64,000 nucleotides of DNA from Staphylococcus simiae (GCF_017357005.1 NZ_CP071589.1:1674001-1738000), one strand, 5' to 3'; counted from the first letter of the stretch, positions 42,901-54,014 are shown. The notes: a model not told the origin generated them from the sequence alone. Translations and numbers: made by a program.

Positions 42901-45000
42901 TTATTTGTCATCTAAAACTTTATGTGAAGCATTAGCGCGACCTTGTTTATCAATTTCAGTTACTTTAACTTCTATTGTATCTCCAATTTTTAATACATCT
43001 TCAACTTTATTTATTCTATCTTGAGAAATTTGTGAGATATGAAGTAAAGCATCTTTACCAGGGAATAGTTCAACAAATGCGCCATATTTTTCAATACGTC
43101 TTACTTTTGCGTTGTACACTTGTCCTACTTCAGCTTCACGGGTAATTTCTTCAATGATTTCACGTGCACGATCAATCATATCTTGATCAACTGCACCAAT
43201 AAAGATCGTACCATCTTGTTCAATGTCTAATTTAACACCAGTTTCATCAATGATTTCATTAATTTTCTTACCACCTGGTCCAATAACATCTCTGATTTTC
43301 TCAGGTTTAATCGTCATTGTAACAACTTTTGGTGCATAAGCACTTAATTCTGAACGTGGTTGATCTATCGTTTGTAACATATGATCCATAATTTCTAAAC
43401 GTCCACGTCTTGCTTGTTCCAATGCTTCTTCTATGATTTCACGCGTTAAACCGTTTATTTTAATATCCATTTGAATAGCAGTAATACCTTCTTTAGTACC
43501 AGCTACTTTAAAGTCCATATCACCTAAAGCATCTTCCATACCTTGAATATCAGTTAAAATTGTATAACTATCATCTCTTGTAACTAGACCCATAGCAATA
43601 CCAGCAACTGGTGCCTTGATTGGAACACCTGCATCCATTAATGCTAATGTTGATCCGCAAATGGACGCTTGAGATGAAGAACCATTTGATTCTAGTACTT
43701 CACTGACGATTCGTATTGTGTATGGGAATTCAGCAATATCTGGAATGATGTATTTTAATGCTCTTTCACCTAAGGCACCATGTCCAATTTCACGTCTACC
43801 AGGTGCACGAACTGGACCAGTTTCCCCAACTGAGAAATTAGGGAAATTATAATGATGCATAAATCGTTTTTCTTCTTCAGGACCAATACCATCTATTAAT
43901 TGGTAATCTCCTAAGGCGCCTAGAGTCAATACCGATAATGCTTGAGTTTGACCACGAGTGAATAAACCTGAGCCGTGTGCTCTTGGTAATAAACCTACTT
44001 CTGAATCTAATGGTCTAATCTCGTCTGGTTTACGGCCATCTGGTCTTATTTTATCTTCAGCAATTAATTGTCTTACTTGTTCTTTAATTAGATCGTTAAT
44101 AATACTATTTACTTCTTTAATTAGTAATTCATTATCAGGATCTTCTTCATTTATAAATTCAGCAACAATGTCATCTCTAATAGCATCTAAGTTATCATCG
44201 CGTTGCTGTTTATCGAATGTCAAAACAGCATCTTTCAGACCATTTTGCTCTGTTAATGCCGTAATACGTTCTACTAACGCTTCATCACGTTCAACAGGTA
44301 CAAATTCACTTTTAACAGGTTGAATATGATCTATAATTTGTTGTTGAAATTCTACTAATCGTTGAATCTCTTGATGACCAAAGAAAATGGCTTCCAGCAT
44401 TTCGCTTTCAGTAATTTCACTAGCACCAGCTTCTACCATGTTTACAGCATCTTTATGACCTGCTACTTCCAAATCTAATCTTGAAACTTCTTTTTCAGCA
44501 ACTGTTGGGTTAATAACATATTTACCGTCAACATATCCAACGTTTACTCCTGCGATAGGTCCTTGGAATGGAATATCTGATACGCTTAAAGCCATAGATG
44601 AACCTATCATAGCAGCCATTTGTGGTGAGCAGTCTGGATCAGCACTTAAAACAATATTCATAATTTGAACATCATGTTTATAACCTTTAGGGAATAACGG
44701 TCTAATCGGTCTATCAATTAAGCGTGCTGTTAATGTTGCATCATCACCTGGTCTACCTTCACGTTTTTTAAATCCACCCGGAATTTTACCAGCAGCATAC
44801 ATTTTTTCTTCATAGTTAACTGTTAATGGGAAGAAATCACCATCGCGTGGTTCTTTAGAAGCAGTAGCAGTTGATAATACAACCGTATCACCATAACGTA
44901 CTAAAACAGCGCCGTTAGCTTGTTTAGCCAATTGTCCTGTTTCAATCGTTAAAGATCTGCCTGCCCATTCAGTTTTAAAAACTTTTTTCTCTTGAGACAT
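42901..45000 (-). CDS. pnp: Polynucleotide phosphorylase
   Basis: A 3'-5' phosphorolytic exonuclease, part of the RNA-decay machinery with RNase Y and J. The 699-residue product has two RNase PH domains joined by a helical domain (second with [15 protein letters not shown]), then a KH domain ([15 protein letters not shown], about 560-620) and an S1 domain at the C-terminus. Terminators on both sides suggest its own transcript. Confidence 0.97.
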   Translation of the reverse strand: MSQEKKVFKTEWAGRSLTIETGQLAKQANGAVLVRYGDTVVLSTATASKEPRDGDFFPLTVNYEEKMYAAGKIPGGFKKREGRPGDDATLTARLIDRPIRPLFPKGYKHDVQIMNIVLSADPDCSPQMAAMIGSSMALSVSDIPFQGPIAGVNVGYVDGKYVINPTVAEKEVSRLDLEVAGHKDAVNMVEAGASEITESEMLEAIFFGHQEIQRLVEFQQQIIDHIQPVKSEFVPVERDEALVERITALTEQNGLKDAVLTFDKQQRDDNLDAIRDDIVAEFINEEDPDNELLIKEVNSIINDLIKEQVRQLIAEDKIRPDGRKPDEIRPLDSEVGLLPRAHGSGLFTRGQTQALSVLTLGALGDYQLIDGIGPEEEKRFMHHYNFPNFSVGETGPVRAPGRREIGHGALGERALKYIIPDIAEFPYTIRIVSEVLESNGSSSQASICGSTLALMDAGVPIKAPVAGIAMGLVTRDDSYTILTDIQGMEDALGDMDFKVAGTKEGITAIQMDIKINGLTREIIEEALEQARRGRLEIMDHMLQTIDQPRSELSAYAPKVVTMTIKPEKIRDVIGPGGKKINEIIDETGVKLDIEQDGTIFIGAVDQDMIDRAREIIEEITREAEVGQVYNAKVRRIEKYGAFVELFPGKDALLHISQISQDRINKVEDVLKIGDTIEVKVTEIDKQGRANASHKVLDDK

Positions 45001-45089
45001 TACGAATCTCCTCTCTTGAATCTAATATTTATATCATATCATTTATTTAGATATTTTTATATCAGTGTTATATATAGAATTACAAAAAA

Positions 45090-45143
45090 ATAGGATGGGA
45101 TAGCAATCTATTTTAATAACTAGAGATTATTAACCCACCCTAT
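45090..45143 (-). terminator. Terminator upstream of pnp
   Basis: ATAGGATGGG pairs with CCCACCCTAT (one mismatch), then U7 on the minus strand. It is the second of two terminators between rpsO and pnp. Confidence 0.78.
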
Positions 45144-45223
45144 TATTTGTTAAATTTCAAAATGTTTTTTTATTAATTTTAGTTATTTATATTTTATTAG
45201 TTAATTCATAAATACAAAAATGA

Positions 45224-45251
45224 AGGTTGGAACATAAATATGCTCCAACCT
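45224..45251 (-). terminator. rpsO terminator
   Basis: AGGTTGGA / TCCAACCT stem followed on the minus strand by TTCATTTTTG, 18 nt after the rpsO stop. Confidence 0.85.
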
Positions 45252-45268
45252 AAAAGACTATATTAAGA

Positions 45269-45538
45269 TTAACGACGGATACCTAATGATTTAATTAATT
45301 CACGGTAACGTTGAATATCTTTACTACGTAAGTAGTTTAATAAATGTCTACGACGACCTACCATTTTTAATAATCCACGACGTGAATGGTGGTCTTTTTT
45401 GTGTGTACGTAAATGATCGTTTAATGCAGTAATTTCTGCAGTTAAAACAGCGATTTGTACTTCTGGAGAACCAGTATCAGTTTCGTGTACACGGTATTCT
45501 TTAATAATTTCGTTCTTACGTTCTTGTGAAATTGCCAT
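45269..45538 (-). CDS. rpsO: 30S ribosomal protein S15
   Basis: A primary 16S rRNA-binding protein of the platform, 89 residues ([12 protein letters not shown] ... LGIRR), with the S15 signature [15 protein letters not shown] at 45538 has AAGGAGG 7 nt upstream. An upstream region (45567-45603) may fold into a pseudoknot for autoregulation. Confidence 0.98.
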   Translation of the reverse strand: MAISQERKNEIIKEYRVHETDTGSPEVQIAVLTAEITALNDHLRTHKKDHHSRRGLLKMVGRRRHLLNYLRSKDIQRYRELIKSLGIRR

Positions 45539-45566
45539 AATCAATTTCCTCCTTAAATTGTATATA

Positions 45567-45603
45567 CTCCTCAATCTGAGTTAAGCGTTGGAGAATCGAC
45601 TCA
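45567..45603 (-). promoter_or_regulatory. Possible S15 autoregulatory leader with pseudoknot topology
   Basis: On the minus strand, TGAGT (45603-45599) can pair with ACTCA (45581-45577) and CTCC (45593-45590) with GGAG (45570-45567). The two helices interleave (5'a-5'b-3'a-3'b), which is pseudoknot topology. S15 represses rpsO by such folds in several bacteria. Helices are only 5 and 4 bp. Confidence 0.35.
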
Positions 45604-45651
45604 CTAAGAAAGAGGTGTGACATAATTATCCTAAAATAATTATATGCAACT

Positions 45652-46623
45652 TTAAATATTATAAGACACTTCATCACCAAAATCAACAGATAATAAATAT
45701 TTAGCTTGTTCTTTATCTTCATTCATTTGCTTAACTAAAGGATCAATGCCATCAAACTTAACTTCTGGTCTTAAAAAGTGATGCCAATAAACGATAACAC
45801 GTTCACCATATATATTTTCATCAAAATCAAAAATATTAACTTCAATAACCACGTCTGCTTTTTGAGGATCATGAAATGTTGGTTTAACTCCGATATTAGC
45901 AACTCCACGATATAATTTATTTTCAGCACCAATTTCTATACTAACAGCATAGACACCGATGCGTGGTAATAAGTAGTCATCGCTAGGTTGAATATTAGCA
46001 GTTGGGAAACCAATTGTACGACCTCGTTTTTCACCTTGGACTACAGTTCCTTTTATAGAATAAATGTAGCCAAGTTCTCTATTAGCTTTTTGAAGTTCTC
46101 CATCTAATAGCGCTTGTCTAATCGCAGTAGTTGAAATTTTTTCGTCATCAGATTCTTGTTTTTTAACAATTGTAGTATTAAATTCATTATATTCTTTTAA
46201 CACAGACATATTACCTTTACCGAATTTACCAAATGTAAAATCAAAACCTGCAATAACTTCTTTAACATGGTTATTAATAATATAGTCTTGAACAAATTCT
46301 TCAGCTGTGACATTAGCAAATCTAGAAGAAAAATTCACAACGATACAATAATCAATACCATGTTGAGCAATTTTTTCTAGTTTATCTGCAAGCGGCGTTA
46401 AATATGTTGTTCTTTTGCGTTTTGGATTTAAAACAACTGATGGATGCGGGTCGAATGTCATCACAGCTTTTTTTAATTGATTTTCTTTTGCTTTATCATC
46501 TAAAATTTCAAAAACTTTATCATGGCCTTTGTGCATACCATCAAAAAAGCCAAATGCCATTGCTACATCCTCATTTATATATTGATCTTTTTGTATAGGA
46601 TGTGTCACTTCTATGACTTTCAT
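45652..46623 (-). CDS. ribF: Bifunctional riboflavin kinase/FAD synthetase
   Basis: Makes FMN then FAD. The 323-residue product has the N-terminal FMN adenylyltransferase domain (GFFDGMHKGHDKV) and the C-terminal flavokinase domain (GRTIGFPTANI). No FMN riboswitch is visible. It is 14 nt downstream of truB, so co-translated. Confidence 0.97.
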   Translation of the reverse strand: MKVIEVTHPIQKDQYINEDVAMAFGFFDGMHKGHDKVFEILDDKAKENQLKKAVMTFDPHPSVVLNPKRKRTTYLTPLADKLEKIAQHGIDYCIVVNFSSRFANVTAEEFVQDYIINNHVKEVIAGFDFTFGKFGKGNMSVLKEYNEFNTTIVKKQESDDEKISTTAIRQALLDGELQKANRELGYIYSIKGTVVQGEKRGRTIGFPTANIQPSDDYLLPRIGVYAVSIEIGAENKLYRGVANIGVKPTFHDPQKADVVIEVNIFDFDENIYGERVIVYWHHFLRPEVKFDGIDPLVKQMNEDKEQAKYLLSVDFGDEVSYNI

Positions 46624-46637
46624 AATTCATATCTCCT

Positions 46638-47555
46638 TTAGTTAAAGACTTTTTTCGGTTTAATTTCTGCAGGTTTATCTGGATGGATGATATAAATAGC
46701 CAATGCTTTCTTCGTACTATGATCAATAAAAACAACTTGTTCATTAAATTGTTGTTTAAATTGTCGTGTATAAAATTTTTGGCCATTTAAAATTCGCTGC
46801 TTCACTTGTGGATCTTCTATAATTATCTGAGATAAACCCTTTAACCCATATTCTATAGGAAACAATTTAGTTTGTAATGAATCATGCTCATGCAATGCTT
46901 TAATGTCTTCTAAACTTAAACTATCCTCTAATTTAAAGCCACCAGATTCAATTCTAGTTAATTTAGACATATGTGCAGGTAATTCTAACGCTTTTCCGAT
47001 ATCTGTCGCAAGTGTGCGAATATAAGTACCCTTACCACAAGTAACAGTAATATCAAAGTTACATTCATTATTTGTGAAATTTAATTCTGAAATTCGTTTA
47101 ATGTTATAAATAATTACTGTTCTAGTTGGGCGTTCCACTGTTTCATTGTTTCTAGCATATTCATACAACTTCTTGCCATTAACTTTAACAGATGAATACA
47201 TTGGCGGTGTCTGACTAATATGACCTTGGAAGTGTTGTAATACTTTATCAACTTGATCAACAGTAATTTGTCCATCGTTAACATTACTTTGCGCTATTGT
47301 TACACCAGTTTGATCTTCGGTTGTCGTACTACGACCGATTGTGACAGTGGCTACATATGATTTCCCCATATCCATAACATAATCACTAATTCTTGTCGCT
47401 GGTCCAATACAAATTGGTAAGACACCATCAACTTCTGGATCTAATGTTCCGGTATGACCAATTTTTTTTGTTTTTAATATTTTACGTAATTTAAAGACAA
47501 CATCATGACTTGTTAGTCCGCGTTCTTTATACACTGGCAAAATACCGTTATACAT
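46638..47555 (-). CDS. truB: tRNA pseudouridine(55) synthase TruB
   Basis: Isomerises U55 in the T-loop of tRNAs. The 305-residue product has the catalytic Asp39 in [15 protein letters not shown], the [14 protein letters not shown] segment and a short PUA-like C-terminus. First gene of the truB-ribF pair. Confidence 0.97.
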   Translation of the reverse strand: MYNGILPVYKERGLTSHDVVFKLRKILKTKKIGHTGTLDPEVDGVLPICIGPATRISDYVMDMGKSYVATVTIGRSTTTEDQTGVTIAQSNVNDGQITVDQVDKVLQHFQGHISQTPPMYSSVKVNGKKLYEYARNNETVERPTRTVIIYNIKRISELNFTNNECNFDITVTCGKGTYIRTLATDIGKALELPAHMSKLTRIESGGFKLEDSLSLEDIKALHEHDSLQTKLFPIEYGLKGLSQIIIEDPQVKQRILNGQKFYTRQFKQQFNEQVVFIDHSTKKALAIYIIHPDKPAEIKPKKVFN

Positions 47556-47800
47556 CCTTTCACCTACTTTAATAATTTTTAGGAAACTTATTCTTTGAAT
47601 CTGAAAATTAAATATTAATAAAAGTGCATTGTGATTTCATAGTATGATGTTGGCAATGCTTTGATAAATACATATTAACTATAAAATGTTTGATAACAGA
47701 ATTGGCGCAATAAAGATCAATTAATAGTAAAAATATCAATCCAAGTTGTCAACATACCTATTTTACGATAATTTTCACATAAAAAAAGGAACATGTTACA

Positions 47801-47853
47801 AAACTTATTATTCACCATTCGCATCTATATGCTTTTAATTGAATAATAAGTTT
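47801..47853 (-). terminator. rbfA terminator
   Basis: A perfect 14-bp stem (AAACTTATTATTCA and its complement), with outer pairing ATGTTA / TAACACAT, then U7 on the minus strand. The 329-bp gap (47556-47884) contains only this and the truB upstream region. Confidence 0.92.
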
Positions 47854-47884
47854 GTTTAACACATCCCAGATTACTAATTTGCTA

Positions 47885-48235
47885 TTATTTATCTTGTTTG
47901 TGTAAATCTTGAATCATGCGTTCAATTTTATTACCATATTCTATTGATTCATCATATTCATACATTAACTCAGGTATAATACGTAATCTCATTCTTGAAC
48001 CTAATTCAGATTTTATAAAACCTTTGGCCTTTTCTAATGCTTTAAAAGTATCTTCGACTTCTTTTTTATTACCAAGAACTGTTAAGAAAACCTTCGCTTG
48101 TGATAAATCATTAGTTAATACAACATCTGTTATCGTAATAAATCCAACACGTGGATCTTTAACCTTATTGTTGATGATATCCATTAATTCTTTTTTCATT
48201 TGTTCACCAACACGTTCTGCTCTCATATTACTCAT
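47885..48235 (-). CDS. rbfA: 30S ribosome-binding factor RbfA
   Basis: A cold-shock-related 30S maturation factor binding near the 16S 5' helix. The 116-residue KH-type protein has the family start [13 protein letters not shown] and the [12 protein letters not shown] and [13 protein letters not shown] strands. Separated from infB by a small membrane-protein gene and a STAR cluster. Confidence 0.97.
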   Translation of the reverse strand: MSNMRAERVGEQMKKELMDIINNKVKDPRVGFITITDVVLTNDLSQAKVFLTVLGNKKEVEDTFKALEKAKGFIKSELGSRMRLRIIPELMYEYDESIEYGNKIERMIQDLHKQDK

Positions 48236-48413
48236 TATGTCACCTCATTTATCTCTATTATTTAATTTATTGATAGTTATGCTATTCATATAACTTTTTT
48301 AGTTCACACGTTATTTTAATAAATTCAGCATACAAAATCAAATGTTGTCTGTATTTTAATAATAGATTACATCTTTAGTATTAAAAATTGAAAAAAGAAT
48401 CTAGTAGATGAAG

Positions 48414-48677
48414 TCAAATTTTAATGTAAATAAATATGATAGTGATAATTAGAATATAAGGTAATATTGTAAGTAGATACCACTTACCTTTTTGTTGTAA
48501 ATTCATTGATTCTGGGACCAATAGTTCAAAGAAAAAGGTTGGTATAACTATAAGTAGCAATAAAACAATCATTGATATTTTGTTTTTAGAATACAAATTT
48601 GTATAACCTAACGATAATATTACAAGTATCGTCAAATTCATAAGTGTAAAATGGAAGCGTTCAATAAACTGACGCAA
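48414..48677 (-). CDS. Small predicted membrane protein, unknown function (87 aa)
   Basis: Not recognised. The 87 residues have three hydrophobic stretches (about 12-29, 34-53 and 66-86) and little else. TTG at 48677 is preceded by AGGGGTGTG, an acceptable ribosome site. Lies between infB and rbfA, in the position of a STAR-bearing gap, and has no obvious terminator. Confidence 0.55.
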   Translation of the reverse strand: MRQFIERFHFTLMNLTILVILSLGYTNLYSKNKISMIVLLLLIVIPTFFFELLVPESMNLQQKGKWYLLTILPYILIITIIFIYIKI

Positions 48678-48964
48678 TTTATCACACCCCTAACATTCTT
48701 ATCGCTAAACACTGAAGAAAGTTTAATAGTATTAGGTATTGGGATTTATTTATAATCTCTATGTTTTAGATTGTTCAATATATTATATACCCAAGATATA
48801 AATTAAACATTCTTATTCATAATATTGCATTTCAATCAAAATATTTAATATCGTTATTGTTCTTGTATGATAAGTTAACTACAAATAGTTCTATACCAAA
48901 CGATACTGTTAATTTTGTATCACTCATACCTAAGTAAATAATTTTAAAGCGAGTTAGCTATTTA

Positions 48965-49262
48965 ATCTTTAATAGCCATACCCAACTTGCACATTTCGAA
49001 CTAGCTAGATTTACAATTTTCACTAGTTCTTATGTAGTTGCACTTATAGGGTAACTATAATGCTTTTATTTTTCAATGATGGGTCCTGAATTACATAAAT
49101 AACTAGGTAACCATTTTTTCATACATGCAGGGACCAGTCATAAAAAATTTATAACTAAAATTTTCACTATAATGTGCAAGGCGAGCAAAGTTGGACGCTG
49201 GGGCTTCAGCAAAGAAAAATTCTGTCAACAGAATTTTCACTATAATGTGCAAACTGGTATGC
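48965..49262. repeat. STAR-type repeat cluster C
   Basis: About 300 bp with GATGGGTCCTGAATT, ATGTGCAAGGCGAGCAAAG, GCTGGGGCTTCAGCAAAG and inserts such as AAAATTCTGTCAACAGAATTTT. Partly decayed and with units in both orientations. An arm matching cluster D's left arm (reverse complement, 49274-49308) borders it on the right. In the 714-bp gap 48678-49391 I see this, the arm and the infB terminator. Confidence 0.8.
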
Positions 49263-49337
49263 AAGGTTTGAAAAAATAATTATGTATCAGTCCAATTTGG
49301 ATAGAACCTCAGTCAGTCATTTAGAATAAACAACCTA

Positions 49338-49377
49338 AAAAACCGAAAATCAGTTGTATTACTGACTTTCGGTTTTT
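49338..49377 (-). terminator. infB terminator
   Basis: AAAAACCGAAA / TTTCGGTTTTT with inner TCAGT / ACTGA; minus-strand UUUUUU. 14 nt after the infB stop. Confidence 0.93.
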
Positions 49378-49391
49378 GATATTAAGTAATA

Positions 49392-51509
49392 TTATCTTTT
49401 TATTTCAACCATTTCGAACGCTTCAATAATATCGCCTTCTTTTAAATCATTGTAATTTTGAACAGTGATACCACATTCATAACCTTTTGCTACTTCTTTA
49501 GCATCATCTTTAAAACGTTTAAGTGTGTCTAATTCACCTTCAAATTGAACAATGCCGTCACGAATAATACGAACGCCTGCGTTACGAGTAATTTTACCTT
49601 CAGTTACATAACAACCCGCAATTGTTCCAACTTTAGAAACTTTAAATGTTTGACGTACTTCTGCTTGACCAATAACTTGTTCTTCAAATTCAGGATCAAG
49701 TAGACCTTTCATTGCTGATTCAATTTCTTCAATAACGTTATAAATAACCCTGTGTAAACGCATGTCTACATTTTCAGCTTCAGCTGCACGTTTAGCACCA
49801 GCATCTGGACGTACGTTAAAGCCGATAATAATACCATTCGATGCATTAGCTAATGTTACGTCAGACTCGTTAATAGCACCAACTGCGGTATGAATAATAC
49901 GTACATTGACACCTTCAACATCTATTTTCATTAATGAAGCGGCTAATGCTTCTACAGATCCTTGAACATCACCTTTAATAATGATATTAAGATCTTTCAT
50001 TTCACCTTGTTTCATTTGTTCAAATAAATTATCAAGTGTTACATTTTTACTTTCCTGACGTTGTTGCATGACATTAGCTTCATGTCTAGATTCACCAATT
50101 TTACGGGCTTGTTTTTCATCACTAAAGACAACGAAGCGATCACCAGCTTGAGGGACATCATTAATACCAGTTATTTCAACAGGTGTTGATGGTCCGGCTG
50201 TTTTAATTCTTTGACCTAAATCATTTACCATTGCACGAATACGACCATACGTATTGCCGACTACAATAGAGTCACCAACATTTAAAGTACCGTTTTGAAC
50301 TAATAATGAAGCTGATGGTCCACGTGATTTATCTAATTCTGCTTCAATAACAGTACCGACCGCACGTTTTTTAGGGTTAGCTTTTAATTCTTGTACTTCT
50401 GCAACTAAGCCAATCATTTCTAATAATTCTTCGATACCGTCACCACTTAATGCTGATAGTGGTACAAAGATTGTGTCACCGCCCCAATCTTCAGGTACTA
50501 AATTATATTCAGTTAACTCTTGCATAACTCGGTCAGGGTTAGAAGTTGGTTTATCAATTTTGTTTACTGCAACAATAATAGGTACTTCTGCCTCTTTAGC
50601 ATGATTGATAGCTTCAATCGTTTGTGGCATTACACCATCATCTGCTGCAACCACTAATATAGTAATATCAGTTACTTGAGCACCACGTGCACGCATTGTA
50701 GTAAATGCAGCATGTCCTGGTGTATCTAGGAATGTAATTTTTTTACCATCATTGTCAATTTGATAGGCACCAATATGTTGAGTGATACCGCCAGCTTCAC
50801 CTGCTGTCACTTTAGTATGACGAATAGAGTCAAGTAATGTTGTTTTACCATGATCGACGTGTCCCATAATTGTAACTACCGCTGGTCTCTCAATTGCATC
50901 TGGATCGTCTGTTTCATCGTCAAAATAAGTTGCTAAATCTTCTTCATCAATAACAACTTCTTCTTCAAGTTCTACACCATAATCATCAGCAATTAATTCT
51001 ATAGTTTCTTGATCTAATGACTGATTAATATTAGCAACAATACCTAATAAGAATAATTTTTTGATAATCTCTGATGATTCAACATTTAATTTCTCAGCAA
51101 ATTCTCCAACTGTAATACCATCTTGATACGTAACTTTTGATGGGATTTCTTTTGGTTCTGCTGGTTGATTATTTTGTTTTTTGTTGGTTTTATTATTTTT
51201 CTTGTTATTTTTATTATTCTTTTTATTGTTACCTTGTTGGTTATTTGGTTTATTCTTTTGTTGTTTGTTGTTTTGTTGATTTGGTTTGTTGCTTTGAGTT
51301 TTATTACCTGATTTTTGGTGATTATTTTGAGTATCTTTATTACTTGTTTGTTCTTTTTTGAACTTTTTATCCAATGCTTTGATTTGATCATCTTCCAAAG
51401 CTTGCATATGATTTGATACTTCTATGTTCATGCTTTTTAACTCATCTATAATCTCTTTACTCTTTAGATTTAATTCTTTCGCATATTCGTAAATTCTTTT
51501 TTTACTCAT
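49392..51509 (-). CDS. infB: Translation initiation factor IF-2
   Basis: A GTPase bringing initiator tRNA to the 30S. The 705-residue product has an IF2_N helix bundle at the very N-terminus, a ~90-residue Asn/Lys/Gln-rich low-complexity linker (residues about 58-150), a second IF2_N, then G domain motifs [13 protein letters not shown] and NKID, and domains II-IV. ATG at 51509 has AAGGAG 9 nt upstream. The last gene of the rimP-nusA-ylxR-ylxQ-infB operon. Confidence 0.97.
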   Translation of the reverse strand: MSKKRIYEYAKELNLKSKEIIDELKSMNIEVSNHMQALEDDQIKALDKKFKKEQTSNKDTQNNHQKSGNKTQSNKPNQQNNKQQKNKPNNQQGNNKKNNKNNKKNNKTNKKQNNQPAEPKEIPSKVTYQDGITVGEFAEKLNVESSEIIKKLFLLGIVANINQSLDQETIELIADDYGVELEEEVVIDEEDLATYFDDETDDPDAIERPAVVTIMGHVDHGKTTLLDSIRHTKVTAGEAGGITQHIGAYQIDNDGKKITFLDTPGHAAFTTMRARGAQVTDITILVVAADDGVMPQTIEAINHAKEAEVPIIVAVNKIDKPTSNPDRVMQELTEYNLVPEDWGGDTIFVPLSALSGDGIEELLEMIGLVAEVQELKANPKKRAVGTVIEAELDKSRGPSASLLVQNGTLNVGDSIVVGNTYGRIRAMVNDLGQRIKTAGPSTPVEITGINDVPQAGDRFVVFSDEKQARKIGESRHEANVMQQRQESKNVTLDNLFEQMKQGEMKDLNIIIKGDVQGSVEALAASLMKIDVEGVNVRIIHTAVGAINESDVTLANASNGIIIGFNVRPDAGAKRAAEAENVDMRLHRVIYNVIEEIESAMKGLLDPEFEEQVIGQAEVRQTFKVSKVGTIAGCYVTEGKITRNAGVRIIRDGIVQFEGELDTLKRFKDDAKEVAKGYECGITVQNYNDLKEGDIIEAFEMVEIKR

Positions 51510-51513
51510 ATAA

Positions 51514-51831
51514 TCACTCCTTATGATATTCATCTATCATTGATAGCAATTTTTTGGCAAACCCAGGATCTGTAATCCCTACATTCACACGTTCTCCTTT
51601 GCCAAGTGCTATCCCCAATTCATTTCTCGTTCCAATGACGCGTACTGGTACTTTATAGCTATTACATTTATCTTTAATCAGCTTTGTAGTATTACTTGAC
51701 GCATCAGTAGCTATAATAGCCAATTTTAAATTGCGCTTTTTTATTTCATTAACTATGACAGATTCCCCAGTTTTAACTTTACCTGCTCTCATAGCTAAAC
51801 CTAAAAAATTAAAAATTTGGTCCGTTGTCAT
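51514..51831 (-). CDS. ylxQ: L7Ae-family RNA-binding protein YlxQ
   Basis: A 105-residue kink-turn-binding family protein ([29 protein letters not shown]). Its target RNA in Firmicutes is not firmly known. Overlaps ylxR by 4 nt (ATGA) and ends 4 nt before infB. Confidence 0.93.
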   Translation of the reverse strand: MTTDQIFNFLGLAMRAGKVKTGESVIVNEIKKRNLKLAIIATDASSNTTKLIKDKCNSYKVPVRVIGTRNELGIALGKGERVNVGITDPGFAKKLLSMIDEYHKE

Positions 51832-52112
51832 TTTGGAATCTCTTCTCTATAAATTAACCTAATAATTTCTTTATAAACAGGATCGAGTTGTTCCTTTGAT
51901 GCTTTAAAATATTTCTCCAATACTTCTTTTTGTTGTGCCTGTTCTACCATGTTAACATTTTTAGAAACATAAGCACCTCTACCTTGTTGCTTACCTGAAG
52001 CATCAGCGAAAATTTCACCATCTTTGTTGATAACAACACGAATCATATCTTTTTTAGGATACATTTCGTTTGAAAGAATACATTTACGCATTGGAATTTT
52101 TTTCTTTTTCAT
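51828..52112 (-). CDS. ylxR: YlxR-family RNA-binding protein (RnpM)
   Basis: A 94-residue DUF448 protein with the family core PMRKCILSN and GRGAYVSKN. The B. subtilis homologue was renamed RnpM because it binds and modulates RNase P RNA. ATG at 52112 (MKKKKIPMRK) is the usual start. Confidence 0.92.
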   Translation of the reverse strand: MKKKKIPMRKCILSNEMYPKKDMIRVVINKDGEIFADASGKQQGRGAYVSKNVNMVEQAQQKEVLEKYFKASKEQLDPVYKEIIRLIYREEIPK

Positions 52113-52130
52113 AGACGTCACTCCAACTTA

Positions 52131-53330
52131 TTATTCTGATTCTTTTTCATCATCTGATTCAACAAGTAATTCAGCTGCTGTTAAATTAGTTTCATCTTTA
52201 TCAATATCGTCGATAACAATGTCTTCATTGTCATCAGCTATTGCAGCTTCTTCAATGACTTCTTCAGTTGCAACTACAGGATATATACCCGCTTCACGTG
52301 CATCTGTTTCAGATTTAATATCAATTTTCCAACCAGTCAATTTAGCAGCTAAACGTGCATTTTGACCTCTTTTACCAATAGCTAATGATAATTGATAATC
52401 TGGTACCACTACAATAGTTGATTGATTTGCTTCATCTACAATGACTTCTAACACTTGTGAAGGGCTCAAAGCATTTTTAACAAATACTTTTGGATCTTCG
52501 TTCCATTGAACGATATCAATCTTTTCTCCACCAAGTTCTTCGACTACTGCTTCCACACGCGCACCTTTTGCACCGACACATGCACCTACTGCATCAATAT
52601 CTGAATTGTCAGAGTACACACTAATTTTTGAACGATCCCCAGCTTCACGCGCAACTGATTTAACTACTACAGTACCATCGTAAATCTCAGGTACTTCTTG
52701 TTCAAATAAACGTTTTAATAATCCAGGATGGCTACGAGACACAAATATTTGAGGGCCTTTTGTTGTTTGCTCAACTTTGTTTACATATACTTTAATGCGC
52801 TCATTTGGAATATATTTTTCATTAGGACTTCTTTCGGCTTCTGAAAGTACAGCTTCAATACGACCTAAATTGACATATACATATCTATGGTCAACACGAT
52901 CTATAATTCCAGTTAAAATATCTTCTTCTTTGTCAATAAATTCATCAAAAAGAATCTCACGTTCAGCATCACGTAAACGTTGCATAACTGCTTGTTTTGC
53001 AGCTTGTGCACCAACTCGCCCAAAATCTTTAGGTGTGACATCCTCTTCATAAATATCTCCAACTTCATATGCAGGGTTTTTAACTAAAGCAGTACTTAAA
53101 TCTACTTCATCTCTATCATCAAAAACTTCTTCAACTACTTCTTTACGTGCAATAACTTTAAATGTACCTTGATCCATATTCAAATCAACACGTACGTTTC
53201 TTGCGCTATCGTAGTTCTTTTTGTAGGCTGTGATTAATGCAGCTTCTATTGCATCTATCAACACTTCTCTAGGGATTTTCTTTTCTTTTTCTAAGTATTC
53301 AGTTGCTAATAATAGTTCATTACTTGACAC
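52131..53330 (-). CDS. nusA: Transcription elongation/termination factor NusA
   Basis: Binds RNA polymerase, slows pausing and aids hairpin-dependent termination. The 399-residue product has the N-terminal polymerase-binding domain, S1 (about 130-200), KH1 (GACVGAKGARVEAVVEELGG) and KH2 (LAIGKRGQNARLAAKLTGW), then an acidic tail. Start is GTG with GAGGAGG 7 nt upstream. Acidic C-terminus is a bit longer than in S. aureus as I recall it. Confidence 0.97.
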   Translation of the reverse strand: MSSNELLLATEYLEKEKKIPREVLIDAIEAALITAYKKNYDSARNVRVDLNMDQGTFKVIARKEVVEEVFDDRDEVDLSTALVKNPAYEVGDIYEEDVTPKDFGRVGAQAAKQAVMQRLRDAEREILFDEFIDKEEDILTGIIDRVDHRYVYVNLGRIEAVLSEAERSPNEKYIPNERIKVYVNKVEQTTKGPQIFVSRSHPGLLKRLFEQEVPEIYDGTVVVKSVAREAGDRSKISVYSDNSDIDAVGACVGAKGARVEAVVEELGGEKIDIVQWNEDPKVFVKNALSPSQVLEVIVDEANQSTIVVVPDYQLSLAIGKRGQNARLAAKLTGWKIDIKSETDAREAGIYPVVATEEVIEEAAIADDNEDIVIDDIDKDETNLTAAELLVESDDEKESE

Positions 53331-53350
53331 GATTTTTCCTCCTCATCACG

Positions 53351-53818
53351 TTAAAGCATAACTGCGTGACGTACTTTTGCAATTTTATCTCGTGGTATCT
53401 CTATATCTTTAGTTCTTGATTTAATCTTCACCTGTACAACGATATAATCGTTATCGACAGATTTTAGAACACCCAACCATTCTTTGCTACCTTCGATAGG
53501 TAAATACAATGAGACGAATATAGGTTGATTAACGGCATTATAAAAGTCTTGTTCTTTTTTTATTGGTCGTTCGGCACCAGGTGATGCTACATCTAAATAG
53601 TACATTTCCGGAATAGGATCATTGGCATCCATAGCTTCACTTATACGTTCAGAAGCTAATGTACAGTCATTTAAATCAACGCCACCATCTTTATCAATTG
53701 AAATACGTAAAAAATGATCTTTACCTTCTTTCACATATTCAATATCTACAAGTTCATAGTTTAATTCGTCCATTATTGGTTGAATAATTGTTTCAACTTG
53801 TTCAGTTATTTTACTCAT
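53351..53818 (-). CDS. rimP: Ribosome maturation factor RimP
   Basis: Needed for 30S maturation with NusA-operon partners. The 155-residue product (MSKITEQVETII) has the alpha/beta N-domain and an Sm-like C-domain (VDVASPGAERPIK, LGVLKSVDNDYIVVQ). ATG at 53818 has AAGGAGG 6 nt upstream; longer readings run into the leader hairpin. First gene of the rimP-nusA-ylxR-ylxQ-infB operon. Confidence 0.96.
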   Translation of the reverse strand: MSKITEQVETIIQPIMDELNYELVDIEYVKEGKDHFLRISIDKDGGVDLNDCTLASERISEAMDANDPIPEMYYLDVASPGAERPIKKEQDFYNAVNQPIFVSLYLPIEGSKEWLGVLKSVDNDYIVVQVKIKSRTKDIEIPRDKIAKVRHAVML

Positions 53819-53834
53819 ACAGGCCTCCTTTTTT

Positions 53835-53873
53835 GGCAAATAGAAAAGAGCGGGAATTCCCCACTCTTCTGCC
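53835..53873 (-). promoter_or_regulatory. Terminator-like hairpin in the rimP leader
   Basis: On the minus strand, AAGAG pairs with CTCTT and GGG with CCC around a 5-nt loop, with outer GGCA / TGCC pairing. It is followed by TTTTCTATTTG and then by the rimP ribosome site. The promoter is only about 30 nt upstream, so all operon transcripts pass through it: likely an attenuator. Confidence 0.7.
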
Positions 53874-53900
53874 TGAGTCACTAATTTTTTAAGCATGTTA

Positions 53901-53929
53901 ATTATATCATAAGTTGCATAACTAAACAA
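53901..53929 (-). promoter_or_regulatory. rimP-nusA operon promoter
   Basis: TTGTTT (53924-53929) and a perfect TATAAT (53901-53906) with 17-bp spacing on the minus strand; start of transcription expected near 53894. Confidence 0.82.
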
Positions 53930-54014
53930 ATAACTATATATCGTAACTCTATTATATAGTTTTTATACAAAATTATAAGTTAATATCTACTACTTTAACT
54001 AACCTGTTATTAAA

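Noticed and set aside
46624..46637. FMN riboswitch before ribF
   Set aside because: Only 14 nt separate truB and ribF, and no RFN element lies upstream of truB either.
51137..51361. Plus-strand 74-codon ORF rich in Phe and Tyr
   Set aside because: It is the antisense of the Asn/Lys/Gln-rich linker of infB, which creates such shadows.
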